Positions 1-5,634 are shown, counted from the stretch's first letter. The stretch: DNA of 5,885 nt from Gammaproteobacteria bacterium (GCA_013042035.1 JABDQX010000001.1:1-5885); one strand, 5' to 3'. Notes: generated by a model not told the origin, from the letters alone. Numbers and translations are program-made.

Positions 1-172
1 GCCTAAGAAACCAAAAAGTATATATCTGAGTATATGCCAAATGCGCTACATGCAAAACCCCGAAGAACAAATGCAAGGCTCAGTGTTCAGGGTAAAACCC
101 TGATCCATTACAATGGTATCCAAAGCATCGCACCACGAAGCGGTGCCAGAGATAAATCACCAGGAGAAATTA
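1..172 (+). other. Leader region upstream of the PEBP-family gene, no gene seen
   Basis: No coding region is supported here; the frames that run through it continue as out-of-frame shadows of the next gene. Two short perfect inverted repeats are visible: a 7-bp stem with an AAA loop at 87-103 (TCAGGGT / ACCCTGA) and a 5-bp stem at 130-146 (GCACC / GGTGC). Neither has a following T-run, so they are not convincing terminators. A TACAAT hexamer at 109-114 resembles a sigma-70 -10 box, but no good -35 box lies at the proper distance. The end of an upstream gene could lie at the extreme left edge, but too little is present to tell. Confidence 0.4.
162..166 (+). promoter_or_regulatory. Shine-Dalgarno AGGAG fixing the start of the PEBP-family gene
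   Basis: AGGAG lies six bases before the ATG at 173. The open frame extends upstream to an ATG at 113, but that start has no comparable site, and the extra 20 residues are polar and have no counterpart at the N-terminus of YbhB-like proteins as I know them, which begin near MTF. Confidence 0.75.
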
Positions 173-661
173 ATGACCTTTTCACTGCAATCCGAGGCAT
201 TTACCCACAACGGAGAAATACCGAAAAAATACACCTGCGAAGGACAGGATGCCTCACCGCCCCTCCACTGGCAGGCTATACCGGACGGGACCAAAAGCCT
301 TGCGCTGATCGTGGACGACCCCGACGCTCCGGATCCCAGAGCGCCGAAAATGACCTGGGTTCACTGGGTGCTTTACAACCTGCCGCCCGAGGCAAACAGG
401 TTGTCGGAGGCGGTTGGTAATGCCGCCGGTTCCGCGCAACTGCCAGCTCGAACCAAGGAAGGCAGCAATGACTGGGGACGAACCGGTTATGGGGGACCGT
501 GTCCACCCATCGGCCGCCATCGCTATTTCCACAAACTTTATGCCCTGGATATCGTGCTCGAAGACATGGACGAACCTGACAAAGACGCGCTGGAGACTGC
601 CATGGAAGGACACGTCATCGCCAAAGCGGAATTGATGGGTACGTATCTGAAGGGTGACTAA
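173..661 (+). CDS. YbhB/YbcL family Raf kinase inhibitor-like (PEBP) protein
   Basis: This 162-residue protein belongs to the bacterial phosphatidylethanolamine-binding protein family, small globular proteins with an anion-binding pocket whose physiological ligand and role in bacteria are poorly defined. The family signatures are visible in order: IPKKYTCEG at 16-24, SPPLHW at 28-33, DDPDAP at 48-53 followed by WVHW at 62-65, and GYGGPCPP plus GRHRY at 105-118 leading into LYALD at 122-126. The length fits the roughly 158-residue E. coli YbhB. There is no signal peptide, so a cytoplasmic location is likely, unlike periplasmic YbcL. The start at 173 is chosen for its Shine-Dalgarno site and family alignment; an ATG at 113 would add 20 unconserved residues. 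Its last 8 bases overlap ruvC, suggesting translational coupling, though no functional link between the two is known to me. Family assignment is strong; specific function is unknown. Confidence 0.93.
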   Translation: MTFSLQSEAFTHNGEIPKKYTCEGQDASPPLHWQAIPDGTKSLALIVDDPDAPDPRAPKMTWVHWVLYNLPPEANRLSEAVGNAAGSAQLPARTKEGSNDWGRTGYGGPCPPIGRHRYFHKLYALDIVLEDMDEPDKDALETAMEGHVIAKAELMGTYLKGD

Positions 662-1172
662 CGCCATACGCATTCTCGGTATCGATCCTGGCTCGCGTAT
701 TACCGGATTCGGCGTCATATCCATGGAAACCAATCACGCCACCTATATCGCGGGTGGCTGTATCCATGTGCCCCAGGGGGATTTGGCAAGCAAACTGAAA
801 ACTATTTTCGATGGGGTAAGCCAGATTATCGAGGAACATCACCCGGATGAGATGGTGGCCGAACAGGTGTTTTTCCATCGCAACCCCGCTTCCGCGCTAA
901 AACTCGGTCAGGCTCGGGGGGCGGCCCTGATGGCTGGGATCCTGCAGGCATTACCCATCCATGAATATGCACCGGCCGAGATCAAACAAGCCGTCACCGG
1001 CAAGGGAAACGCTACGAAAGAGCAGGTGCAATACATGATTCGACTTTTATTGAATCTGCCGAAACCACCGGCGAGCGATGTTGCCGATGCCTTTGCCACG
1101 GCCCTTTGCCACGGCCATACCCGAGAGACCAGGATTCGGATGGCCGCGGCATCTCATCCTCAAACCATGTAG
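654..1172 (+). CDS. ruvC: RuvC, crossover junction (Holliday junction) endonuclease
   Basis: RuvC is the dimeric, magnesium-dependent nuclease that cuts Holliday junctions symmetrically, working with the RuvAB branch-migration motor in recombinational repair. The 172-residue product is full length (E. coli 173). The four acidic catalytic residues are all present: D11 in LGIDPGSR, E70 in VAEQVF, and D142 and D145 in SDVADAF. The conserved stretch SALKLGQARG is at 80-89 and the GKGNATKEQV segment at 117-126. The start is GTG at 654, overlapping the end of the upstream gene in GTGACTAA, with a GAAGGG purine stretch directly before it. The ATG-less start and overlap imply coupling to the PEBP gene. 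In many gammaproteobacteria ruvC sits in a yebC-ruvC-ruvA-ruvB cluster; here none of those is adjacent, as the next gene is hfq after a 361-base gap. The protein appears functional. Confidence 0.96.
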   Translation: MTNAIRILGIDPGSRITGFGVISMETNHATYIAGGCIHVPQGDLASKLKTIFDGVSQIIEEHHPDEMVAEQVFFHRNPASALKLGQARGAALMAGILQALPIHEYAPAEIKQAVTGKGNATKEQVQYMIRLLLNLPKPPASDVADAFATALCHGHTRETRIRMAAASHPQTM

Positions 1173-1304
1173 GCGGAAAATCACATCCGGACGCGGGCAG
1201 ATTCCTAGAGCGAAAAGTTTTATCGTAATGGTTTATACTGAACGGGCTTCCGGGGTGTGTAGAGGGCGTTTGGGATATTGATGTTCCCGGTTTACGAGCC
1301 CTAA
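1173..1304. other. Intergenic DNA between ruvC and the palindromic element
   Basis: No gene is supported. A TATACT hexamer at 1234-1239 matches the sigma-70 -10 consensus at five of six positions, but no acceptable -35 hexamer lies 16-18 bases upstream, so I do not call a promoter. No hairpin with a T-run that would terminate ruvC transcription was seen. Confidence 0.35.
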
Positions 1305-1327
1305 GAGCGTGTCTGAAAAATAGATTC
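1305..1327 (+). repeat. Left terminal inverted repeat of the palindromic element
   Basis: The first ten bases are perfectly complementary to the right end. After one mismatch, AAAA and a terminal GATTC also match when one base is gapped. It is preceded by TAA at 1302-1304. Confidence 0.7.
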
Positions 1328-1330
1328 TTT

Positions 1331-1391
1331 CTCCGCGCCTCTGCGTCTCTGCGGTTCTAAAAGTGGTTTTTATAACCGCAGAGGCGCGGAG
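1331..1391. repeat. Major internal hairpin of the palindromic element
   Basis: Bases 1331-1345 pair perfectly with 1377-1391 (15 bp, GC-rich). With an 8-base bulge at 1346-1353, three more pairs (1354-1356 with 1374-1376) close a 17-base loop. The bulge is a near-exact tandem copy of the 8-base unit before it (CCTCTGCG at 1338-1345, TCTCTGCG at 1346-1353), whereas the right arm has only one copy, so one arm has expanded or the other contracted. No T-run follows, so it is not a canonical intrinsic terminator, although it would form a very stable RNA structure. Confidence 0.8.
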
Positions 1392-1429
1392 ATTCCGTGG
1401 GTAGGCTAGCGAAACACGTGCACGGAATC
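1391..1429. repeat. Second internal hairpin of the palindromic element
   Basis: GATTCCGTG at 1391-1399 is perfectly complementary to CACGGAATC at 1421-1429 (9 bp, 21-base loop). The loop side contains the self-complementary CGTGCACG at 1417-1424, which competes with this pairing. The structure abuts the first hairpin with no spacer. Confidence 0.6.
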
Positions 1430-1448
1430 GGAATTTTAAGACACGCTC
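1425..1448 (-). repeat. Right terminal inverted repeat of the palindromic element
   Basis: Complement of the left end: exact over the outer ten bases, imperfect further in. It is followed by TAA at 1449-1451 and ends 85 bases before the hfq start codon. Confidence 0.7.
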
Positions 1449-1533
1449 TAAGACTTTACACAGAACCGCTAAGGCAGCACACTGGATATTCGGACCTCCA
1501 ACATAAAAATCAAAAAAACTTTAGGAGTTCATC
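1449..1533 (+). promoter_or_regulatory. hfq upstream leader with A-rich tract and ribosome binding site
   Basis: AGGAG at 1523-1527 lies six bases before the hfq ATG and is a strong ribosome binding site. Directly upstream is an A-rich run, 1505-1518 (AAAAATCAAAAAAA), of the kind bound by the distal face of Hfq; in E. coli Hfq represses its own mRNA by binding its leader, so autoregulation here is plausible but inferred. A TTTACA at 1455-1460 resembles a -35 box, but no good -10 box follows at 16-18 bases. The hfq promoter could not be located with confidence. Confidence 0.45.
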
Positions 1534-1803
1534 ATGGGTAAAGGGCAGTCACTTCAGGATCCTTTCCTGAATACCCTGCGCAAAGAACGTGTGCCTGTAT
1601 CGATTTTTCTGGTAAGCGGCATAAAGCTACAAGGCCAGATAGAATCTTTTGATCAATTTGTTGTGTTGCTGAAAAATACCGTAAGCCAGATGGTCTATAA
1701 ACATGCTATTTCCACGGTAGTGCCCTCGCGCAACGTCAAGTTGCCACGCAACGATGACCCACAAAACGATGATGATATGGAACTGGATTCGGAATCTTTC
1801 TGA
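1534..1803 (+). CDS. hfq: Hfq, RNA chaperone for small regulatory RNAs
   Basis: Hfq is a hexameric Sm-like ring that pairs small RNAs with mRNAs and affects their stability and translation. The 89-residue product has the complete core: Q8 and D9, the rim basic patch R16-K17-R19, SFDQF at 38-42 with Q41 and F42 of the proximal face, and YKHAIST at 55-61 with K56 and H57 lining the pore. Residue 25, a tyrosine in E. coli that stacks on adenines at the distal face, is phenylalanine here, a conservative change. The C-terminal tail (67-89) is shorter than in E. coli (102 residues in total) and notably acidic, with eight Asp/Glu among the last 16 residues. It is followed after only 19 bases by hflK, without the hflX gene found between them in E. 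coli. Identification is secure. Confidence 0.98.
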   Translation: MGKGQSLQDPFLNTLRKERVPVSIFLVSGIKLQGQIESFDQFVVLLKNTVSQMVYKHAISTVVPSRNVKLPRNDDPQNDDDMELDSESF

Positions 1804-1822
1804 ACGTGTGGAGTAACTAAAT

Positions 1823-3040
1823 ATGGCTTGGAACCAACCCGGCAATAATGGCGGTCGAGACCCATGGGGGAACCGTGGTCAACAAGGGCCCCCTGACCTT
1901 GATGAACTTTTCCGCAAATTTCAGGAGGCCCTTGGCAATCTGTTTGGCGGGGGAGGGGACGGTGGTGGCGAAAATAGTGATGAGAAGAATCCAGGGATGG
2001 GAAAAGCCGGCCTGACGAGCCTCTCTTTTTTAATGGTTGCCGTTTTGTTGGTATGGGGCGTTGCCGGATTCTACATCGTTCAACCGGAAGAAGAGGCGGT
2101 GGTTCTGCGCTTTGGCGCTTACTCGCGTACGACGGAGTCAGGTCTGAACTGGCGGCCGCTTTTCGTCGACACAGTCGAAAAGGTCAATGTGACCGGCGTG
2201 AGAAGCGTACCCATCGGCTATCGGACCCAAGGCTCCGGTACCGCATCCGTTCCTCATGAATCATTGATGCTCACCAAGGACGAAAACATCATCGATATCA
2301 AATTCGAGGTGCAATATCGCGTGGAGAATCCCCGCGCCTTCCTATTTAATGTCGTCGAACCGGAAAATACCCTTCGTCAGAGCACGGAAAGCGCTGTCCG
2401 GGAAATCGTCGGTAAGCGGAAAATGGACCCGATTATCTCCAAGGAGCGCGATGTAGTCGCCGAACAGGCGCAGGTTTTGATCCAGGAGATCCTGGAACGG
2501 TACGGAGATGGTGGTGCCGGCATCAAGATTACCAGTGTAAACATGCAGGATGCCCAGGCCCCCAAGGAAGTGCAGGCGGCCTATGCCGATGCCGTGCGTG
2601 CGCGTGAGGACGAAGAGCGGTTCAAGAATCAGGCCAAGGCCTATGCGGCCGATATTATTCCCAAGGCGCGAGGTGAAGCCAACGCCATTCGTGAACGCTC
2701 CCATGCTTATCGACAACGGGTAATTGTCGCGGCCGAAGGCGAGACCGACCGTTTCCTGAAGGTATTGAATGAATACGAGAAGGCCAAGGATGTGACGCGT
2801 ACGCGCCTTTATTTGGACGCGATGGAGTCCGTCATGGCAAACACGAGCAAGGTGGTCGTGGACGTAAAGGATGGCGGTAATAGCCTTATGTATTTACCGC
2901 TGGATAAATTGCTGACGCCGCGGGCGGAAACGCCCCCCGAGGATTCCGATGTGGAGCCTGAGGAAGAAGCGCCGTCGGTAGCGCCCGCCCCTAATGCCAT
3001 GGGTCGGAATCGCTCGACCGATCGAGGGAGGAACCGTTGA
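1823..3040 (+). CDS. hflK: HflK, SPFH membrane protein, FtsH protease modulator subunit
   Basis: HflK and HflC assemble into a large inner-membrane cage around FtsH and regulate its degradation of membrane substrates. The 405-residue product (E. coli 419) starts with a Gly/Pro/Asn-rich cytoplasmic segment (about 1-60, including a GGGGDGGG run at 42-49), followed by a single transmembrane helix at about 65-86 and an SPFH/band 7 domain from FYIVQPEEEAVVLRFG at 83-98 to about 260. A long charged helical region (about 255-325, rich in Ala, Glu, Lys and Arg) is expected to form coiled coil. The conserved MYLPLDKLL is at 356-364. The tail is acidic and proline-rich, then Arg-rich in the last dozen residues. 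A TGGAG site at 1809-1813 lies nine bases before the ATG. The stop overlaps the hflC start by one base. No defect is visible. Confidence 0.97.
   Translation: MAWNQPGNNGGRDPWGNRGQQGPPDLDELFRKFQEALGNLFGGGGDGGGENSDEKNPGMGKAGLTSLSFLMVAVLLVWGVAGFYIVQPEEEAVVLRFGAYSRTTESGLNWRPLFVDTVEKVNVTGVRSVPIGYRTQGSGTASVPHESLMLTKDENIIDIKFEVQYRVENPRAFLFNVVEPENTLRQSTESAVREIVGKRKMDPIISKERDVVAEQAQVLIQEILERYGDGGAGIKITSVNMQDAQAPKEVQAAYADAVRAREDEERFKNQAKAYAADIIPKARGEANAIRERSHAYRQRVIVAAEGETDRFLKVLNEYEKAKDVTRTRLYLDAMESVMANTSKVVVDVKDGGNSLMYLPLDKLLTPRAETPPEDSDVEPEEEAPSVAPAPNAMGRNRSTDRGRNR
3027..3031 (+). promoter_or_regulatory. Shine-Dalgarno GGAGG for hflC, inside the end of hflK
   Basis: A strong GGAGG eight bases before the ATG at 3040 supports that start over the in-frame TTG at 3037. 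It lies inside the last codons of hflK, and the TGATG junction indicates translational coupling that helps keep the two subunits balanced. Confidence 0.8.
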
Positions 3041-4026
3041 TGTCGTTAGAAAAACTCATGCGCTTCAAAAAACTGTTATTTATCCTCGTGGCTTTCGTTG
3101 TTGTTGTGCTGATGCTATCGGTATTTACCGTGGATGAGCGCGAACGGGCCGTTGTGCTGCAGTTGGGTAAAATAGTCCGTGCCGACTATGGTCCTGGTAT
3201 TCACGTGAAAACGATCTGGGATTTCGTGCCGGCACCTTCTCCCTTCCAGGTAGTGAAAAAATTCGATCGCCGGATACAAAATCTCGATGCGGATCCCATG
3301 CGGTTCCTGACCATCGAGAAGAAGAACGTCATGGTGGACTTCTTCATAAAATGGCGAATCCAGGATATGGAGCAGTTTTACACAGCCACCAGTGGCGGGA
3401 ACATGCGTACGGCCTCGGATCGGTTGACGACGATTATTCAAAAGCGTCTCCGGGACGAATTTGGTAAGCGCACGGTCGTTGAGGTGGTTTCAGGAGAACG
3501 GACGGAGATTATGAGTGCGCTGATGGCATCTTCGAGCGAGAAAGAACCCGGCTCGAACGCCAAGGGGGTCCGGGAAGACAAGGGGAACGAACACGAAGGG
3601 CTCTCGGCAAAAGATCAGGCCGCGTTCGATCTCGGAATCGAGATCATTGATGTGCGGCTAAAACGAATTGACTGGCCGGAGGATGTCAGCGGATCCGTAT
3701 TCGATCGAATGTCGGCGGAGCGGACCAAAGTCGCCAAGGATTTTCGCTCGCGTGGGCAAGAAGCGGCCAAAACCATACGGGCGGAGGCGAATCGTGAACG
3801 GGAAGTCATCATCGCCGAAGCGAATCGGGATTCAGAGCAGATTCGAGGTGAGGGTGATGCCAAGGCGGCTGAGACCTACGCCAATGCCTATGGGAAAGAT
3901 TCTGAATTCTACGGGTTATACCGGAGCCTGAATGCCTATCGGAATACCCTGAATGACCGCTCCGACATTCTCATCATGGAGCCGAATACGGAGTTCTTCA
4001 AGTATTTCAAGGATCCGGGGATGTAA
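3040..4026 (+). CDS. hflC: HflC, SPFH membrane protein, FtsH protease modulator subunit
   Basis: HflC is the partner of HflK in the inner-membrane complex controlling FtsH. The 328-residue product (E. coli 334) has a short basic N-terminus, a transmembrane helix at about 12-29, and an SPFH domain beginning at TVDERERAVVLQLGK (30-44). A polar, probably flexible insert at about 163-192, rich in Ser, Glu, Lys and Gly, interrupts the domain; a similarly placed insert exists in E. coli HflC. It continues with LGIEIIDVRLKRIDWPEDV at 198-216 and a charged coiled-coil stretch at about 225-280, in which EANRERE and EANRDSE are near-repeats, then KDSEFYGLYRSLNAY at 286-300 and a conserved C-terminal FFKYFKDP at 319-326. 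The start is ATG 3040, overlapping the hflK stop. An alternative ATG six codons downstream lacks a comparable site. Confidence 0.97.
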   Translation: MSLEKLMRFKKLLFILVAFVVVVLMLSVFTVDERERAVVLQLGKIVRADYGPGIHVKTIWDFVPAPSPFQVVKKFDRRIQNLDADPMRFLTIEKKNVMVDFFIKWRIQDMEQFYTATSGGNMRTASDRLTTIIQKRLRDEFGKRTVVEVVSGERTEIMSALMASSSEKEPGSNAKGVREDKGNEHEGLSAKDQAAFDLGIEIIDVRLKRIDWPEDVSGSVFDRMSAERTKVAKDFRSRGQEAAKTIRAEANREREVIIAEANRDSEQIRGEGDAKAAETYANAYGKDSEFYGLYRSLNAYRNTLNDRSDILIMEPNTEFFKYFKDPGM

Positions 4027-4086
4027 CCGGTTATTCTTCGTTGATAACTACCTGAGATAGAAGAAGAACTTTACGGTTGGACCTTT

Positions 4087-4272
4087 ATGTGGCACGACTT
4101 TCTTGCAGCAATTTCGTTGGTTCTCGTTATCGAAGGCATGATGCCTTTTCTGAGTCCGGACAGGACGCGTAAAACCATGGAGCTGATGACGCAAATGCAT
4201 AACGGCACGTTGCGTTTTATCGGTTTGACCAGCATGCTGCTGGGTGTCGTATTTTTGTATATCCTGAAGTAG
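4087..4272 (+). CDS. DUF2065 family small inner-membrane protein (YjeT-like)
   Basis: A 61-residue protein with two hydrophobic helices, about 5-22 and 44-60, joined by a polar loop of about 20 residues containing PDRTRK. It resembles E. coli YjeT (65 residues): LVLVIEG at 11-17 corresponds to LVLVLEG there, and the second helix contains a similar GVV-hydrophobic run. The family is known as DUF2065 and its function is unknown to me. The position between hflC and purA is the same as in E. coli, which strengthens the call and suggests co-transcription. The ribosome binding site is weak (a GGA at 4079-4081, five bases before the ATG), so expression may be low or coupled to hflC, 60 bases upstream. 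Confidence 0.9.
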   Translation: MWHDFLAAISLVLVIEGMMPFLSPDRTRKTMELMTQMHNGTLRFIGLTSMLLGVVFLYILK

Positions 4273-4289
4273 TACCTGAAAGTAGTAGA

Positions 4290-4318
4290 GTGGAATAGGC
4301 GCCCCGCGCTGTATCCAC
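4290..4318 (+). promoter_or_regulatory. Hairpin in the gap before purA
   Basis: GTGGA (4290-4294), TA (4296-4297) and GGCGC (4298-4302) pair with GCGCT (4306-4310), TA (4312-4313) and TCCAC (4314-4318), leaving one bulged base on each side (A4295, G4311) and a CCC loop. That is 12 base pairs, one of them G-U. No T-run follows, so it is not a standard terminator. It ends 11 bases before the purA ribosome binding site, where it could affect translation initiation, RNA processing or stability; the role is inference. Confidence 0.5.
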
Positions 4319-4329
4319 GCGTGAAAACC

Positions 4330-4334
4330 AAGGA
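4330..4334 (+). promoter_or_regulatory. Shine-Dalgarno AAGGA deciding the purA start
   Basis: AAGGA lies seven bases before GTG 4342. The upstream in-frame GTG at 4321 has no purine-rich site before it and sits right next to a hairpin, so 4342 is preferred. Confidence 0.75.
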
Positions 4335-4341
4335 TTTTAAA

Positions 4342-5634
4342 GTGGGTAATGCAGTTGTAATCATTGGAACTCAATGGGGTGATGAAGGAAAAGGCAAGGT
4401 TGTCGATCTTCTGACTGATCGGGCGTCGGCGGTGACCCGTTTTCAGGGTGGCCACAATGCCGGGCATACATTGGTTATCGACGGAAAACAGACGATACTG
4501 CACTTGATTCCATCCGGTGTGCTCCGGGAAGGGGTGCTGTGTTTTATCGGTAATGGCGTGGTTGTTTCTCCGAGTGCGCTGGTCGAAGAGATCGAAATGC
4601 TCGACGCCCAGGGGATACCGGTTACCGAACGGCTTTGCATCAGTGGGGCTTGCCCGCTTATCTTGCCGTATCACATTGCACTGGATAATGCGCGCGAACG
4701 TGCCCGGGGCAGCAAGGCCATCGGTACCACGGGACGAGGGATTGGCCCCGCGTACGAAGACAAAGTATCGCGCCGGGGATTGCGTATTGGCGATTTACGG
4801 CAACCCGAATCATTTGCCGCCAAATTGAAGGAGATTGTGGATTACCATAATTTCTCCCTCGAAAACTACTATGGCGCCGAACCCGTCTCATATGAGCGTG
4901 TTCTGGAAGAGGCTATCGGTGTGAGCGATACCCTCGTGCCGCTACTCGATGATGTGTCGGTCCGTTTGGACAATCTGTTGCGTCAGGGCGGTAAGGTCCT
5001 TTTCGAAGGCGCGCAGGGTACGTTACTCGATATCGATCATGGTACTTATCCTTTCGTTACCTCATCGACCACGACCTCTGGGGGAGCCGCCTCGGGTAGT
5101 GGTGTCGGCCCCGGACGATTCGACCATATCATCGGCATTACCAAGGCATATACTACCCGGGTCGGTTCCGGTCCATTCCCGACGGAACTGTTCGACAGCG
5201 ATGGGGAACATCTGGCCGCCAAGGGGCACGAATTCGGAGCGACCACGGGACGTCCGCGGCGTTGCGGGTGGCTGGACATGGTCGCCGTGCGACGCGCCAT
5301 CCGGATCAACAGCATGACCGGTCTTTGCATTACCAAACTGGATGTGCTGGACGGATTGGATCCCATCAGGATCTGCGTTGGATACCGGAACGGCGAGGTG
5401 GAAAGCGAGCAATTCCCCAGCGAGGTCGATGTCCTGGCAGCCTGTGAACCCATCTATCTGGATTTGCCGGGCTGGAAAGAATCGACGTTGGGCATCACGG
5501 ATATCGCGAAGCTTCCGGACAACGCCCGCGCTTACCTCGATCGCATCGAAACACTTTCCGAAACGCCTATCGATATCGTTTCCACGGGACCGGATCGCAG
5601 CCAGACAATCGTTCTCCGCCATCCGTTTTCCTAA
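4342..5634 (+). CDS. purA: PurA, adenylosuccinate synthetase
   Basis: PurA joins IMP and aspartate using GTP to form adenylosuccinate, the first committed step from IMP to AMP, in the cytoplasm. The product is 430 residues when started at GTG 4342 (E. coli 432), giving MGNAVVIIG, which matches the usual N-terminus; starting at GTG 4321 would add seven unconserved residues. Visible signatures: GTQWGDEGKGK at 9-19 with catalytic D14, QGGHNAGHT at 35-43 with catalytic H42, IGTTGRGIGPAYEDK at 127-141 for IMP binding, GATTGRPRR at 299-307 for the aspartate/IMP site, and TKLDVLDG at 331-338 for guanine recognition. The domain is complete with no frameshift. It lies 69 bases after the DUF2065 gene in the conserved gammaproteobacterial order, probably in the same transcription unit, with a hairpin in between. 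Confidence 0.98.
   Translation: MGNAVVIIGTQWGDEGKGKVVDLLTDRASAVTRFQGGHNAGHTLVIDGKQTILHLIPSGVLREGVLCFIGNGVVVSPSALVEEIEMLDAQGIPVTERLCISGACPLILPYHIALDNARERARGSKAIGTTGRGIGPAYEDKVSRRGLRIGDLRQPESFAAKLKEIVDYHNFSLENYYGAEPVSYERVLEEAIGVSDTLVPLLDDVSVRLDNLLRQGGKVLFEGAQGTLLDIDHGTYPFVTSSTTTSGGAASGSGVGPGRFDHIIGITKAYTTRVGSGPFPTELFDSDGEHLAAKGHEFGATTGRPRRCGWLDMVAVRRAIRINSMTGLCITKLDVLDGLDPIRICVGYRNGEVESEQFPSEVDVLAACEPIYLDLPGWKESTLGITDIAKLPDNARAYLDRIETLSETPIDIVSTGPDRSQTIVLRHPFS

Larger units (their letters stand above)
1305..1448. mobile_element. MITE-like palindromic element upstream of hfq
   Basis: A 144-base non-coding segment has the architecture of a miniature inverted-repeat transposable element. Its ends carry GAGCGTGTCT (1305-1314) and the exact complement AGACACGCTC (1439-1448), and similarity continues inward with mismatches and one gap to about 23 bases, ending in GATTC / GAATC. 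TAA lies directly outside both ends (1302-1304 and 1449-1451), as expected of a 3-bp target duplication. The interior is two hairpins, at 1331-1391 and 1391-1429, with no coding capacity for a transposase. A TNA duplication and ends of this general form are known for some IS5-family elements (IS1031-type), so a non-autonomous derivative of such an element is my inference. Only one copy is visible, so mobility is unproven; a multicopy intergenic repeat without transposition history is the alternative. Confidence 0.72.

Noticed and set aside
113..172. N-terminal extension of the PEBP-family protein, as a possible signal peptide
   Set aside because: The 20 residues are polar with His, Glu and Lys and no hydrophobic core, and the good ribosome binding site precedes the internal ATG at 173.
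34..420. 128-residue open frame on the + strand at the left edge
   Set aside because: It overlaps the PEBP-family gene in another frame, has a composition rich in Arg, Pro and Gly typical of a frame-shifted shadow, and shows no recognisable motif or ribosome binding site.
1234..1239. TATACT as the -10 box of an hfq promoter
   Set aside because: No adequate -35 hexamer lies at 16-18 bases upstream, and it is 295 bases from the hfq start on the far side of the palindromic element.
1331..1391. Major hairpin as an intrinsic terminator for ruvC
   Set aside because: The stem is strong, but it is followed by a mixed sequence without a T-run, and it is better explained as part of the palindromic element.
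1302..1451. CRISPR-like or tandem repeat array
   Set aside because: There is only inverted symmetry and one 8-base near-duplication; no regularly spaced direct repeats with unique spacers exist.
4030..4048. GTTAT / ATAAC inverted repeat after hflC as a terminator
   Set aside because: Only five mostly A-T pairs with a 9-base loop and no T-run; it is compatible with chance, and hflC is probably co-transcribed with the next gene.
4048..4674. 208-residue open frame on the - strand opposite the DUF2065 gene and purA 5' part
   Set aside because: It lies antisense to two conserved genes with clear family motifs, and its translation resembles no family I know.
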